This document shows positions 49,459 to 59,098 of a stretch of DNA of 64,000 nucleotides, piece after piece. Position numbers and translations under genes: made by a program. The stretch covers positions 1 to 64,000 of the forward strand of contig CACJWG010000001.1 in NCBI GenBank assembly GCA_902597055.1, read 5' to 3'. The stretch's first letter is position 1, and each line of letters starts with the position of its first letter. This stretch comes from an uncultured Pelagibacteraceae bacterium. Lineage in GTDB: Bacteria; Pseudomonadota; Alphaproteobacteria; Pelagibacterales; Pelagibacteraceae. A model generated the notes under the pieces. It was not told the origin of the DNA. It saw only the letters and a list, made by a program, of their open reading frames with translations, and made no database searches.

Positions 49459-50085
49459 TTGAAATATAAAAAATATTTTAGAAAAACAAGCCTTAAACAG
49501 AAAAATATTGGGGATCTCTTCTTAGAAGAGATCCAAAAATATAATCCAAAAACTTTTTTGGAAATTGGAATATTTCATGGTGTTACCGCCAGGAATGTTT
49601 GCGAATTAATGTACAATAATCACGGAGAAAGTTTTAGTTATATAGGTATAGATATTTTTGATGAAGGAGATAAATACAAAAACGAGGTTACTCCAGAAAA
49701 AACTTTTAATAATCCTCTTAAAAACTTTTTTTTTAAATATATAAAAAGACAAAACCCTTATAGTTTGGAAGCTGTGGAAGATTTATTATCTAAATTTAAA
49801 AAAAACATAACTTTACTTAAAGGAAACTCAAATGAAATACTAAAAAACATTGAACTAGAAAAAGTTGATTTTATATTTATTGACGGTGGTCATGAATATA
49901 ACACTGTTAAAAATGATTTATTCCATAGTCATAGGTTATTGAGAAATAAAGGAACTATACTTTGTGACGATTTAAACTTGAGTCAGGCTTTAGGAGTTAG
50001 ACAAGCAATAAATGAATTTTCTAAAGAAAATAAAATAAAATATGAAATCGTTCATGAGCGATTTGCAAAATTTGACTTTAATTAG
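49459..50085 (+). CDS. Class I SAM-dependent methyltransferase
   Basis: 208 residues, start TTG at 49459, two bases after the nrdB stop. Motif I is TFLEIGIFHGVTARN near 32-46, the acidic motif is YIGIDIFDEG, and VDFIFIDGGHEYNTV holds the third motif in the manner of the Methyltransf_24 group. Relatives often methylate sugars or small metabolites. It resembles in type, not closely in sequence, the protein at 18404. Its place after nrdB looks incidental, and it ends against convergent prpC with no gap. Confidence 0.82.
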   Translation: MKYKKYFRKTSLKQKNIGDLFLEEIQKYNPKTFLEIGIFHGVTARNVCELMYNNHGESFSYIGIDIFDEGDKYKNEVTPEKTFNNPLKNFFFKYIKRQNPYSLEAVEDLLSKFKKNITLLKGNSNEILKNIELEKVDFIFIDGGHEYNTVKNDLFHSHRLLRNKGTILCDDLNLSQALGVRQAINEFSKENKIKYEIVHERFAKFDFN

Positions 50086-51210
50086 TTATCTTTGATTTAT
50101 AGGGACAACTTTACGATAGCTGCTTCCTTTATAGCTAGCAAGTGGTCTTATTAATTTATTTGCAGCATGTTGTTCAAGAATATGTGCAGACCATCCAGTT
50201 ATCCTAGAAATTACAAAGATTGGTGTAAAGAAATCAGTATCAAATCCCATTAAATGATAAGTCGGTCCAGTAGGATAATCTACATTTGGATGAATATTTT
50301 TTCTTTCAATCATCACTTTTTCAACAATGTCATAAATTTTTTCAAACTTCTTATCTTTTTTAACTTTTGCAACTTTTGAAAAATATTCTCTCATTGTTGG
50401 TACTCTAGAGTCACCACTTTTATAAACTCTATGACCGAAACCCATAACAACAGCTTTTTGATCTAGTGCATTATTTATCCAATTTAATGCATTTTCAGGT
50501 TTTTTAATTTTATTCATCATATGCATCACTTCCTCATTAGCACCACCGTGCAATGGTCCCTTTAAACTTGCAATAGCACCAGTAATTGCACCATGAATAT
50601 CTGACAAGCTGCTAGTGATTGTTCTTGCGGTAAATGTAGAAACATTAAAACTATGTTCAGCATATAATATTAAAGATACATCAAATGCTTTTACAATTTC
50701 TTTTTCTGGAACTTTACCAAAACACATATAAAAAAAGTTTTCAGAGAAAGATAAATTACTCTTTGGTTTTATAATTTTTTTTCCTTTTCTAATTCTATAG
50801 AAGGCTGCTAAAGCAACAGGTGTTTTTGCAAAAATTCTCATTACCTTTCTTAAGTTTGCTTCAGGAGAATTATCTTTAGTTTCTTTATCTTCTAGCCCCA
50901 TTATACTTACTGCTGTTCTAGCTACATCCATAGGATGAGATTTTTTTGGAAAATTTTTAATACTTTCCAATAATGTCTTTGACAGGTTTCGCTCTTTTCT
51001 CTCAACTTTTTCAAAATTTTTTAACTGTTTTTCAGAGGGTAACTCTCCATTGAGAATAAGATATGCGACTTCTTCAAACTTACATTTTGCACAAAGGTCT
51101 TGTGCAGCATATCCTCTGTAAGTCAGAGAATTTATTTCCGGCATTACCTTTGAAACTTCAGTTTCATCAACTACAATCCCAAGTAAACCTTTTTTAATAT
51201 CTTCAGTCAT
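50086..51210 (-). CDS. prpC: 2-methylcitrate synthase
   Basis: 374 residues, citrate synthase fold. Motifs are LTYRGYAAQDLC, KGPLHGGANEEVMHM with a catalytic histidine, MGFGHRVYKSGDSR with the second histidine and arginine, and the aspartate region LMGFDTDFFTPIF. It condenses propionyl-CoA with oxaloacetate. The choice of methylcitrate over citrate synthase rests on its position after prpD and prpB. The ATG overlaps the prpB stop by one base. Confidence 0.93.
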   Translation of the reverse strand: MTEDIKKGLLGIVVDETEVSKVMPEINSLTYRGYAAQDLCAKCKFEEVAYLILNGELPSEKQLKNFEKVERKERNLSKTLLESIKNFPKKSHPMDVARTAVSIMGLEDKETKDNSPEANLRKVMRIFAKTPVALAAFYRIRKGKKIIKPKSNLSFSENFFYMCFGKVPEKEIVKAFDVSLILYAEHSFNVSTFTARTITSSLSDIHGAITGAIASLKGPLHGGANEEVMHMMNKIKKPENALNWINNALDQKAVVMGFGHRVYKSGDSRVPTMREYFSKVAKVKKDKKFEKIYDIVEKVMIERKNIHPNVDYPTGPTYHLMGFDTDFFTPIFVISRITGWSAHILEQHAANKLIRPLASYKGSSYRKVVPINQR

Positions 51211-52106
51211 TAATCATGTCCATCTGTACTAAAATTATATATTTTTTTATCGAGAGCATTGTATTTTTCATAATCTACCAAGTCATACAATCTACTTCTA
51301 GTTTGCATTTTATCAATAAGGTTTTTTTGATGTCCTTCTTCAAAAATTTTCTTCAAACCTTCCTCCACACTTTTCATTGCCAATCTTTGAGTTGTTACGG
51401 GATAAATAACGATATTATAACCCAAATTTTCCAACTCTTTATAATCTAAAAGATCTGATTTTCCAAATTCTGTCATGTTTGCAAGTAAATAGGAACTTAG
51501 GCTTTTTCTAACTTTTTCAAATTCAGCTTTATCTTTTAAAGCTTCAGGAAAAACTATTTCAGCTCCTGCGTCGATATATGCTTTACATCTATCAATCATT
51601 TTATCTATTCCCTCTACACTTTTTGCGTCTGATCTAGCAATTATCTTAAAATTTTTATCTTTCCTTGCTTTGACACACTCTTCAATTTTTTTTACCATTT
51701 TTTTAACAGAAATAAGTTCTTTGTTATCAAGATGACCACACCTTTTTCTCTCAACTTGATCTTCTATATGTACTGCTGTCACACCAAATTTTTCAAAAGT
51801 TTTAATAGTTTTTTTACAAGACTTAAAACCCGTATCAATATCAACAATTGTAGGTAGGTTTGTTACCCTTGCTATTTGTTTTGATCTATTACTCACATCT
51901 TCAAGTGTTGTAAGACCTATATCTGGATAACCAAGGTCATTAGACATAACACCACCCGAAACATAAACAGCATCATAGCCAATTTCTTCAATTACTTTAG
52001 CAGTTAATGGATTGTATGCACCAGGAACTCTTAAAATTTTTCCACTTTTTAATTTATCAACAAAATCTTTCCTTTTTTCTTTTGTTTTTTTTTTTATAAA
52101 GTGCAT
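51210..52106 (-). CDS. prpB: Methylisocitrate lyase
   Basis: 298 residues, the usual PrpB length. It shows LRVPGAYNPLTAKVIEEIG near 30-48, DIDTGFKS as the metal-binding acid block, and VHIEDQVERKRCGHLDNKE with the catalytic cysteine in the KRCGH loop. IIARSDAKSVEG follows. It cleaves 2-methylisocitrate to pyruvate and succinate. Start and end overlap prpD and prpC by one base each (TAATG junctions). Confidence 0.95.
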   Translation of the reverse strand: MHFIKKKTKEKRKDFVDKLKSGKILRVPGAYNPLTAKVIEEIGYDAVYVSGGVMSNDLGYPDIGLTTLEDVSNRSKQIARVTNLPTIVDIDTGFKSCKKTIKTFEKFGVTAVHIEDQVERKRCGHLDNKELISVKKMVKKIEECVKARKDKNFKIIARSDAKSVEGIDKMIDRCKAYIDAGAEIVFPEALKDKAEFEKVRKSLSSYLLANMTEFGKSDLLDYKELENLGYNIVIYPVTTQRLAMKSVEEGLKKIFEEGHQKNLIDKMQTRSRLYDLVDYEKYNALDKKIYNFSTDGHD

Positions 52107-53608
52107 TAAAAAATACCAATTTTTTTATTTTTTTTAATGCTTCTACTATTAATTTCAATATTTAATTTATGTAACTGATTTGACTTTAACTTTCTTAAGT
52201 TTTGAATGTCTTTCAGAAATCTATCTGACTCCTTTTTGGGTATAATGTCTTTTGAAAGTGTTAAAAACTTCTTAATATAATTAGCTCTTCTAAATGGCCT
52301 TAAGCCATAAGGATGAGCGTCTGCTACACCTTGTTCTTCAACAATTTTTTTATTATTTTTTAATGTGACTATAACTTTAGCTCCAAAAGCTTTATTTTTT
52401 GGGTTTGGATCATGATAACGTTTAGTCCATTTTTTATCCTCATGAGTTTTAATAGATCTCCATATCTTAATGGTGCTTTTCTTTTTTGCTCTTGATTTGC
52501 TATATGATTTCACGTGGTGCCAATCAGCATCCTCTAAAGCAACAGCAAAAATGTACATTATTGAGTGATCTAAAGTTTCTCTACTTGCATTAGGATCCAT
52601 TTTTTGTGGATCGTTTGCTCCTGTTCCAATTACATAATGAGTATGATGACTTGTATATATATCTATTTTTTTAATTTCGTTTAAATTGTCAATTTTTCTA
52701 TTTAATTTTTTTGCAAGGTCTATAAGTGCTTGCGCTTGATATTCTGCTGAATATTCTTTTGTATAAGTTTCAAGAATAGCTTTTTTTTCCTGATTTTTTT
52801 TTGGAAGTGGAACTTTATATAATGCTTTTTTTCCATCGAGTATTCTTGCAATCACACTATCTTCTCCTTCATAAATCGGACTTGGTGCTCCTTCACCTCT
52901 CATTGCTCTATCGACAGCCTCTATACCAAGTTTTCCAGCATGCGCAGGAGCAAAAGCTTTCCAACTAGAAATTTCTCCTTTTCTAGATTGTCTTGTAGAT
53001 ACAGTAACATGTAGTGCTTGTTGAACAGCTTGATAGATAGTTTCTGTTTTTAGATTAAGCATTGTTCCTATACCTGCTGCAACACTTGGACCTAAATGAG
53101 CTATATGATCTACTTTATGTTTATGAAGACAGATACCTTTTACAAGATTTACTTGCACCTCATATGCAGTAATAATTCCTTTAATAAGATTTAAACCAGA
53201 AATTTTTTTTTGTTGTGCAACAGCCATTAATGCAGGAATATTATCTCCCGGATGACTATAGTCTGCTGCTAAAAAGGTATCGTGAAAATCTAATTCTCTT
53301 ACAGCAGTTCCATTGGACCAGGCAGCCCATTCACAATCAAATTTCTTTTTTGAATTAATTCCAAATAAAGTGGCACCATTAGATCTTGGATGTTTCATTG
53401 CCATTTCCCTTGAAGTAACTACAGCTTTTCTATTTAATGAAGCGATAGCTACAGATGCATTATCAATCATCCTATTAATCACCATATCAACCGAATCTTT
53501 ATTTAGTTTAGCACTGTCACTTGCAATTTCTGCAATTTTCCAGGCAAGTTGATTTTTTTTACTTAATTTATCTTTTGATGCGAAAACTTTTACTTTATGT
53601 ATTTTCAA
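52106..53608 (-). CDS. prpD: 2-methylcitrate dehydratase, MmgE/PrpD family
   Basis: 500 residues, close to the 480-500 of PrpD. Blocks seen are ELDFHDTFLAADYSHPGDN near 121-139, VQVNLVKGICLHKHKVDHI and ISSWKAFAPAHAGKLG. It dehydrates 2-methylcitrate without an iron-sulfur cluster. The start is TTG at 53608, supported by AGGA (complement of 53614-53617) six bases upstream; no ATG lies near. It opens the prpD-B-C operon that removes propionyl-CoA. No propionyl-CoA synthetase (prpE) or PrpR regulator is next to it. Confidence 0.93.
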   Translation of the reverse strand: MKIHKVKVFASKDKLSKKNQLAWKIAEIASDSAKLNKDSVDMVINRMIDNASVAIASLNRKAVVTSREMAMKHPRSNGATLFGINSKKKFDCEWAAWSNGTAVRELDFHDTFLAADYSHPGDNIPALMAVAQQKKISGLNLIKGIITAYEVQVNLVKGICLHKHKVDHIAHLGPSVAAGIGTMLNLKTETIYQAVQQALHVTVSTRQSRKGEISSWKAFAPAHAGKLGIEAVDRAMRGEGAPSPIYEGEDSVIARILDGKKALYKVPLPKKNQEKKAILETYTKEYSAEYQAQALIDLAKKLNRKIDNLNEIKKIDIYTSHHTHYVIGTGANDPQKMDPNASRETLDHSIMYIFAVALEDADWHHVKSYSKSRAKKKSTIKIWRSIKTHEDKKWTKRYHDPNPKNKAFGAKVIVTLKNNKKIVEEQGVADAHPYGLRPFRRANYIKKFLTLSKDIIPKKESDRFLKDIQNLRKLKSNQLHKLNIEINSRSIKKNKKIGIF

Positions 53609-53642
53609 TTTATTCCTTTTTGAGTTTAGTACTTCATTTATG

Positions 53643-54332
53643 TTAAGTATTCAAATATTTTGAAACTATTTTCTCAATACCCTGAAAGTTGGTTATCAAG
53701 TGATCATGAGGTATTTCATTTACTTTTTTATCAGTATATCCGTCCTCGAGCAATATAAATGGTAAGTTTGCAGAATTAGCTGCCGCTGAATCTGTTTCAC
53801 TATCACCAATCATTAAAGATTTTTTTATATCTCCTTGAAGAATTTCAATCACAGAAGTTAAATGTCTAGGATCAGGTTTGCAATAATCAAAAGTATTACT
53901 ACCAGCAACATATTCAAAATAATCGAAAATTTTTATTTTTTTTAACAAATCAATTGCTAAATGTTCTTGTTTGTTAGTGCAAACTGCTAGTGAAATATCA
54001 TTTTGTTTTGACCATTTTAAAAATTCAATTACACCATCAATAATCTTACTTTCATTAACAATATTCTTTCCATAATAATCTATAAAATCCTTTACCATTT
54101 CATCTTTAATTTTTTTATCTGAAATTTTTCCAAATTCTTTTTTGGCTGTTCCCCAAATAGATCTTCCAATCAAAGCACCAGCACCTTTACCAACAAGGTT
54201 TCTAATTTCCTCTGTTGTCTTTGTTTCGTACCCAAACTTTCTCATTACATAATTATGAGCATTCATTAGATCTGGAGCTGTATCTACTATGGTTCCATCT
54301 AAATCTACCAAAACTGTGAATTTTTGACTCAT
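53643..54332 (-). CDS. HAD-family phosphatase (phosphoglycolate phosphatase-like)
   Basis: 229 residues. HAD motif I is VLVDLDGTIVDTAPDL near 7-22 with the nucleophile aspartate, motif II is VCTNK, motif III a lysine in DYCKPDPRHL, and motif IV is MIGDSETDSAAA. The helical cap fits the Gph/PGP type, which removes 2-phosphoglycolate. Other small phosphate esters are possible. It lies 34 bp before the prpD start and is divergent from the acetyltransferase gene. Confidence 0.87.
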   Translation of the reverse strand: MSQKFTVLVDLDGTIVDTAPDLMNAHNYVMRKFGYETKTTEEIRNLVGKGAGALIGRSIWGTAKKEFGKISDKKIKDEMVKDFIDYYGKNIVNESKIIDGVIEFLKWSKQNDISLAVCTNKQEHLAIDLLKKIKIFDYFEYVAGSNTFDYCKPDPRHLTSVIEILQGDIKKSLMIGDSETDSAAANSANLPFILLEDGYTDKKVNEIPHDHLITNFQGIEKIVSKYLNT

Positions 54333-54403
54333 TTTTAAAAAGTATTATTAAGAAATATTTTGTGAATTCTTTATCATAAATACTTATCTATAAGAAAAAA
54401 TCA

Positions 54404-55015
54404 ATGAAACAAACTGATATTCAAAATAAATTTAGAAAAAAATTTTTAAATCAGGGTGTAAAAATGACTGCGCCTGAGACTGTTTTTTTTTCAAATGATA
54501 CTAAAATCGGAAAAAATGTAACAATCGAACCATACGTTGTTTTTGGATCAAAGGTAAAAATCAAAAACAATGTTAAGATATTAGCCTTTTCACACCTTGA
54601 AGGTGTAAGTGTTGATAATAATGTTTCAATTGGCCCATACGCACGTTTAAGACCAGGAACTGTCTTAGAAGAAGGTTCAAAAGTCGGAAACTTTGTTGAA
54701 ATTAAGAAATCTCGATTAAAAAAGAATTCAAAAGCAAACCACCTTACTTATATTGGAGATGCAACAGTAGGTAAAAAATCTAATATTGGTGCAGGTACAA
54801 TCACTTGTAATTATGATGGAGTTAAAAAAAGCAAAACAATAATTGAAGATGGTGCTTTTATAGGATCAAACACATCATTAGTTGCCCCTGTGAAAATTGG
54901 AAAAAAAGCGATTGTTGGTGCTAGTTCTATAATAACTCAAAATGTAAAAAGTGGTTCTTTAGCGTTAACAAGAGCAAAACAAACTGAAGTAAAAAACTAT
55001 AAAAGAAAAAAATAA
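54404..55015 (+). CDS. Stand-alone GlmU C-terminal domain (glucosamine-1-phosphate N-acetyltransferase)
   Basis: 203 residues that match only the acetyltransferase half of GlmU (456 residues in E. coli). The beta-helix shows [23 protein letters not shown], and [12 protein letters not shown] with the catalytic histidine. [13 protein letters not shown] binds acetyl-CoA. The N-terminal uridylyltransferase domain is absent, both in this gene and upstream. It lies 3 bp before glmS. It should acetylate glucosamine-1-phosphate; another protein must make UDP-GlcNAc. Confidence 0.88.
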   Translation: MKQTDIQNKFRKKFLNQGVKMTAPETVFFSNDTKIGKNVTIEPYVVFGSKVKIKNNVKILAFSHLEGVSVDNNVSIGPYARLRPGTVLEEGSKVGNFVEIKKSRLKKNSKANHLTYIGDATVGKKSNIGAGTITCNYDGVKKSKTIIEDGAFIGSNTSLVAPVKIGKKAIVGASSIITQNVKSGSLALTRAKQTEVKNYKRKK

Positions 55016-55018
55016 ATT

Positions 55019-56839
55019 ATGTGTGGAATTATTGGAATAACAAGTAACAAATTAGTTTCGTCTCCAATTATTAATTCATTAAAAAAATTGGAATACAGAG
55101 GTTACGACTCTGCAGGAATAGCAACGATTGACTCTGGCTTCATTAAAGAAGTAAAATGTGAGGGTAGAGTTGAAAGTTTAGAGGAAGCCGTTTCAAAATC
55201 AAAGTTAACAGGAAATGTTGGTATTGGACATGTACGATGGGCAACCCACGGTATTCCAAACACAATTAACGCTCATCCACATTCATCAGAAAATGTATCT
55301 GTAGTTCATAATGGAATAATTGAAAATTCAACATTGCTAAAAAAGTTTTTAATAAATAAAGGACATAAGTTTAAGTCCCAAACAGATACTGAAGTTATTG
55401 TTCACCTTATTACTGAATATTTAAAAAAAGATAATCTCAAAGATGCAATTATTAAAGTTTTAAAAAAACTTCATGGAAGTTTTGCTTTAGGTATAATTTT
55501 TAAAGACAATCCTAATTTAATAATTGGCGCTAGAAGGGGCTCACCTTTAGCTGTTGGTTATGGTCCTGGTGAAAATTATTTAGGATCAGATTCTTATGCT
55601 TTAAAATCAATGACAAATAAAATTTCATATCTTAACGATGGAGAATTTTGTATAATTAAAAAAGATAACGTTGAGTTTTTTAATCAGAGCGGAAAAAAAA
55701 TAAATAAAAAAGTATTACATTTATCATCAAATGAACAAAATTATGAAAAGGGTGACTACAAACATTTTATGGCTAAAGAAATTGACGAACAGCCAAATAC
55801 TATCAAAAATTGTGTTAATGAATATATAGACAAAATCAATAATGATATAAATATTTTTAATTTTCCATTTAAAGAAAAAGAAATAAACTCTATAACACTG
55901 ATAGGATGTGGCACAGCCTATCACTCTTGTCTTATTGCAAAATATTGGTTTGAACAATTAACATCATTCGATGTTAGTATCGATATTGCTTCAGAGTTTC
56001 GTTATAGAAAAAATAAATTTAAGAAAGATTGTCTTTATATTTTTGTTTCTCAGTCAGGTGAAACTGCTGATACTTATGCAGCTTTAGATCTTTGCAACAA
56101 AAATAAAATGAAAACATGCTCAGTTGTAAATGTTATTGAAAGCTCAATAGCAAGAGATTCCAAATTTGTTTTACCTATTCATTGTGGTCCAGAAATCGGT
56201 GTTGCATCTACTAAAGCTTTCTTAGGACAAATGCTTGTTTTATATATACTTTGCTTAAAATTGGCTCAAAAAAGGAAAGATATAAGTAAAAAAGATTATT
56301 TAAAGAAGATCAAAAATTTATTTAATCTCGCAAAATTAGTTAAACATTCCTTAGAAACTGAAAACAAAATTCAATCAATATGCAGTTCATTTGTTGATGC
56401 AAAAGGTTCAATGTTTTTAGGTAGAGGATATTCATTTCCAATAGCATTAGAAGGAGCTTTAAAATTGAAAGAATTAGCTTATGTACATGCAGAGGGTTAT
56501 CCCGCAGGTGAAATGAAACATGGACCATTAGCTCTTATAGAAGATGGAATGCCAGTAGTAGTGATTGCCCCAAGGGACCAACACTATAAAAAAACTATTT
56601 CAAACATGCAAGAAGTCATAGCGCGAGGTGCGAAAGTTTTGCTTATTACAAATAAAAGCAAAAATGAAGTTTATTCTGAAAATATCTGGGAGACTATTGA
56701 AGTTGAAAATACTGAAGATGATTTGTTTCCATTTTTAGTAACAATTCCATTGCAAAAGCTTGCGTATTATTCTGCACTTAAAAAAGGTTATGACATTGAT
56801 AAACCAAGAAATTTAGCTAAATCAGTAACAGTAGAATAA
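55019..56839 (+). CDS. glmS: Glutamine--fructose-6-phosphate aminotransferase
   Basis: 606 residues, full length. Cys2 at the start (MCGIIGI) is the glutaminase nucleophile after removal of Met. RGYDSAGIA, GHVRWATHG and HNGIIEN mark the N-terminal glutaminase. The two SIS domains show GCGTAYHS, SQSGETADT, and AEGYPAGEMKHGP. It makes glucosamine-6-phosphate, the first step to UDP-GlcNAc. The start is 3 bp after the GlmU-like gene, forming a two-gene amino-sugar operon. Confidence 0.97.
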   Translation: MCGIIGITSNKLVSSPIINSLKKLEYRGYDSAGIATIDSGFIKEVKCEGRVESLEEAVSKSKLTGNVGIGHVRWATHGIPNTINAHPHSSENVSVVHNGIIENSTLLKKFLINKGHKFKSQTDTEVIVHLITEYLKKDNLKDAIIKVLKKLHGSFALGIIFKDNPNLIIGARRGSPLAVGYGPGENYLGSDSYALKSMTNKISYLNDGEFCIIKKDNVEFFNQSGKKINKKVLHLSSNEQNYEKGDYKHFMAKEIDEQPNTIKNCVNEYIDKINNDINIFNFPFKEKEINSITLIGCGTAYHSCLIAKYWFEQLTSFDVSIDIASEFRYRKNKFKKDCLYIFVSQSGETADTYAALDLCNKNKMKTCSVVNVIESSIARDSKFVLPIHCGPEIGVASTKAFLGQMLVLYILCLKLAQKRKDISKKDYLKKIKNLFNLAKLVKHSLETENKIQSICSSFVDAKGSMFLGRGYSFPIALEGALKLKELAYVHAEGYPAGEMKHGPLALIEDGMPVVVIAPRDQHYKKTISNMQEVIARGAKVLLITNKSKNEVYSENIWETIEVENTEDDLFPFLVTIPLQKLAYYSALKKGYDIDKPRNLAKSVTVE

Positions 56840-56898
56840 TTAAAATAACTATTCTCTTTTGTCATAATTTCGTTATATATTCATCTTAAGGTTGAACT

Positions 56899-58278
56899 AT
56901 GAAAAATTGGAAACCAAACAGTTGGAGAAAATATCCTGTCAAACATGTTCCTTCTTATGAAAGTGAAAAGGAACTTAATCAGGTATTAAATAAGATTAAA
57001 TCTTTTCCTCCACTAGTATTCGCTGGCGAGACAAGACATCTTAAAGATCAACTTTCACAAGTTGTTGATGGAAAAGCTTTTCTTTTACAGGGAGGAGACT
57101 GTGCGGAAAGTTTTGCTGAGTTTAATCCTGACAATATAAGAGATACATTTAAAGTTATTCTTCAAATGTCATTGGTTCTTACATACTCAGCTTCGCTTCC
57201 AATTATAAAACTTGGAAGGATAGCTGGACAGTTTGCAAAACCCAGAAGTGCACCAACTGAAAAACAAGGTGATAAAGAATTACCAAGTTACTTAGGTGAC
57301 AACGTAAACGGAATAGATTTTACTGAAAAAGCTAGAAGACATGACCCAAAAAGATTATTTAAGGCATACTCTCAGTCTGCTTCAACATTAAATCTTTTAA
57401 GAGCATTTTCAAATGGAGGTTTTGCCGATTTAAAAAACGTACACTTGTGGAATTTAGGTTACATTAAAAAAAGTCCTCAAGCTAAAAAATTTAAAGAGGT
57501 TGAAGATAAAATTGCAGATGCACTAGCATTTATGGATGCTTGTGGAATAAATTCAGATTTCAATAGAAGATTAAAAACAGTAAATTTCTGGACATCTCAT
57601 GAGGCTTTACACTTACCATTTGAAGAAAGTATGGCTAGAGTTGACTCAACTACAGGGGAATACCATGCAACGTCAGCACACTTTGTCTGGATTGGTGATA
57701 GAACAAGACAATTAGATGGAGGACATGTTGAATTTTGTAAAGGTATTGAAAACCCAATTGGTATAAAATGTGGACCGACATCTAAACCAGAAGAGATTGC
57801 AAAAATTTGTGAAGTAATTAACCCAAAAAATGATAAAGGTAAAATTACTTTAATATCTAGGTTTGGTCACGATCAAGTTGAAAAATTCTTACCTAAATTG
57901 ATAAGAAGAATTAAAAAAGAAGGTTTAAATGTAATTTGGTCATGTGATCCAATGCATGGAAATACAATCAAATCAACAACAGGTTTTAAAACAAGACCGT
58001 TTAATAAAGTATTAAATGAAGTTAAGAATGTTTTTGCAGTACATCAAAGTGAAAGCTCTTATGCTGGTGGATTGCATATTGAAATGACTGGTCAGAATGT
58101 GACAGAATGTACAGGTGGTGCAAAAAATATATCTGAACAAGATTTATCAAGTAGATACCACACTCATTGTGACCCTAGATTGAATGCAGATCAAGCTTTA
58201 GAATTGGCTTTCTTAATCTCAGATGAGATCAAAAAGAATTCCAACTATGCAAGAAATGCAATTAAAGCGGCATCTTAG
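56899..58278 (+). CDS. Class II (plant-type) DAHP synthase
   Basis: 459 residues, the class II length. Motifs are FAGETRHLKDQL, LLQGGDCAESF near 78-88 with the metal-binding cysteine, RIAGQFAKPRS, WIGDRTRQLDGGHVEF, and WSCDPMHGNT. It condenses phosphoenolpyruvate with erythrose-4-phosphate to start aromatic amino acid synthesis. Its own 59-bp leader separates it from glmS. Names vary (aroG, aroF, aroH) so no symbol is given. Confidence 0.95.
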   Translation: MKNWKPNSWRKYPVKHVPSYESEKELNQVLNKIKSFPPLVFAGETRHLKDQLSQVVDGKAFLLQGGDCAESFAEFNPDNIRDTFKVILQMSLVLTYSASLPIIKLGRIAGQFAKPRSAPTEKQGDKELPSYLGDNVNGIDFTEKARRHDPKRLFKAYSQSASTLNLLRAFSNGGFADLKNVHLWNLGYIKKSPQAKKFKEVEDKIADALAFMDACGINSDFNRRLKTVNFWTSHEALHLPFEESMARVDSTTGEYHATSAHFVWIGDRTRQLDGGHVEFCKGIENPIGIKCGPTSKPEEIAKICEVINPKNDKGKITLISRFGHDQVEKFLPKLIRRIKKEGLNVIWSCDPMHGNTIKSTTGFKTRPFNKVLNEVKNVFAVHQSESSYAGGLHIEMTGQNVTECTGGAKNISEQDLSSRYHTHCDPRLNADQALELAFLISDEIKKNSNYARNAIKAAS

Positions 58279-58315
58279 ACATTTAAAAATTTAAATTTTG
58301 TCTTATATTTGAATC

Positions 58316-59053
58316 ATGGAACCTTCTAAAAAAGTAATATTTATTAAAGATTGGATTTTAAATTACGTAAATTCAATGCCAGTAAAGGCTAAATCATTAG
58401 TTATTGGTATATCAGGAGGAATTGATTCTTCAGTTTCAAGTACACTCAGTGCCATGACTGGATTAAGAACAATCGTATTATCGATGCCAATAAAACAAAA
58501 TGGTTCCCAACACGATTTAAGCTTAAGGCATCAAGAATGGTTAAAGAAAAATTTTAAAAATGTTGAAGGGCATACAGTTGAACTAGACAGTTTATTTAAA
58601 ACATTCGAAAGTACGCTAAAAGATTTTACTAGCGAACATGGTATGGCTAATTCAAGAGCAAGATTAAGAATGTCAACACTTTATCAAGTTGCTGCCGCTA
58701 ACAACGGAATAGTTGTTGGAACGGGAAACAAAGTTGAAGATTTTGGAGTTGGTTTTTATACAAAATATGGTGATGGTGGTGTTGATATATCTCCTATAGC
58801 TGATTGTAATAAAACTGAAGTTTGGGAACTTGGAAGAGAACTAAAAATACTTGATGATATTATTAAAGCAGCTCCAACAGATGGTCTTTGGGATGATGGT
58901 CGAACTGACGAGGGTCAACTAGGGTTATCATACAAAGAAATAGAAGAAGCTATGGATAACGAGAATTCAAAAAATCGAGATAAATATATTCAAATCAGAA
59001 AAGCAAATTTGCATAAAATGGAGCCAATTCCAATATGCAAGATTCCCAATTAA
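58316..59053 (+). CDS. nadE: NAD+ synthase, ammonia-dependent
   Basis: 245 residues, the short ammonia-using form without a glutaminase domain. The ATP pyrophosphatase loop is GISGGIDSSV near 30-39. RARLRMSTLYQVAA, GTGNKVEDFGVGFYTKYGDG and PTDGLWDDGRTDE follow in the usual order. It amidates nicotinate adenine dinucleotide to NAD. It begins 37 bp after the DAHP synthase gene. Confidence 0.95.
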   Translation: MEPSKKVIFIKDWILNYVNSMPVKAKSLVIGISGGIDSSVSSTLSAMTGLRTIVLSMPIKQNGSQHDLSLRHQEWLKKNFKNVEGHTVELDSLFKTFESTLKDFTSEHGMANSRARLRMSTLYQVAAANNGIVVGTGNKVEDFGVGFYTKYGDGGVDISPIADCNKTEVWELGRELKILDDIIKAAPTDGLWDDGRTDEGQLGLSYKEIEEAMDNENSKNRDKYIQIRKANLHKMEPIPICKIPN

Positions 59054-59098
59054 TCAAATAGATTCACAAATCTAAATTAAAGGTATATTCCTAATATA

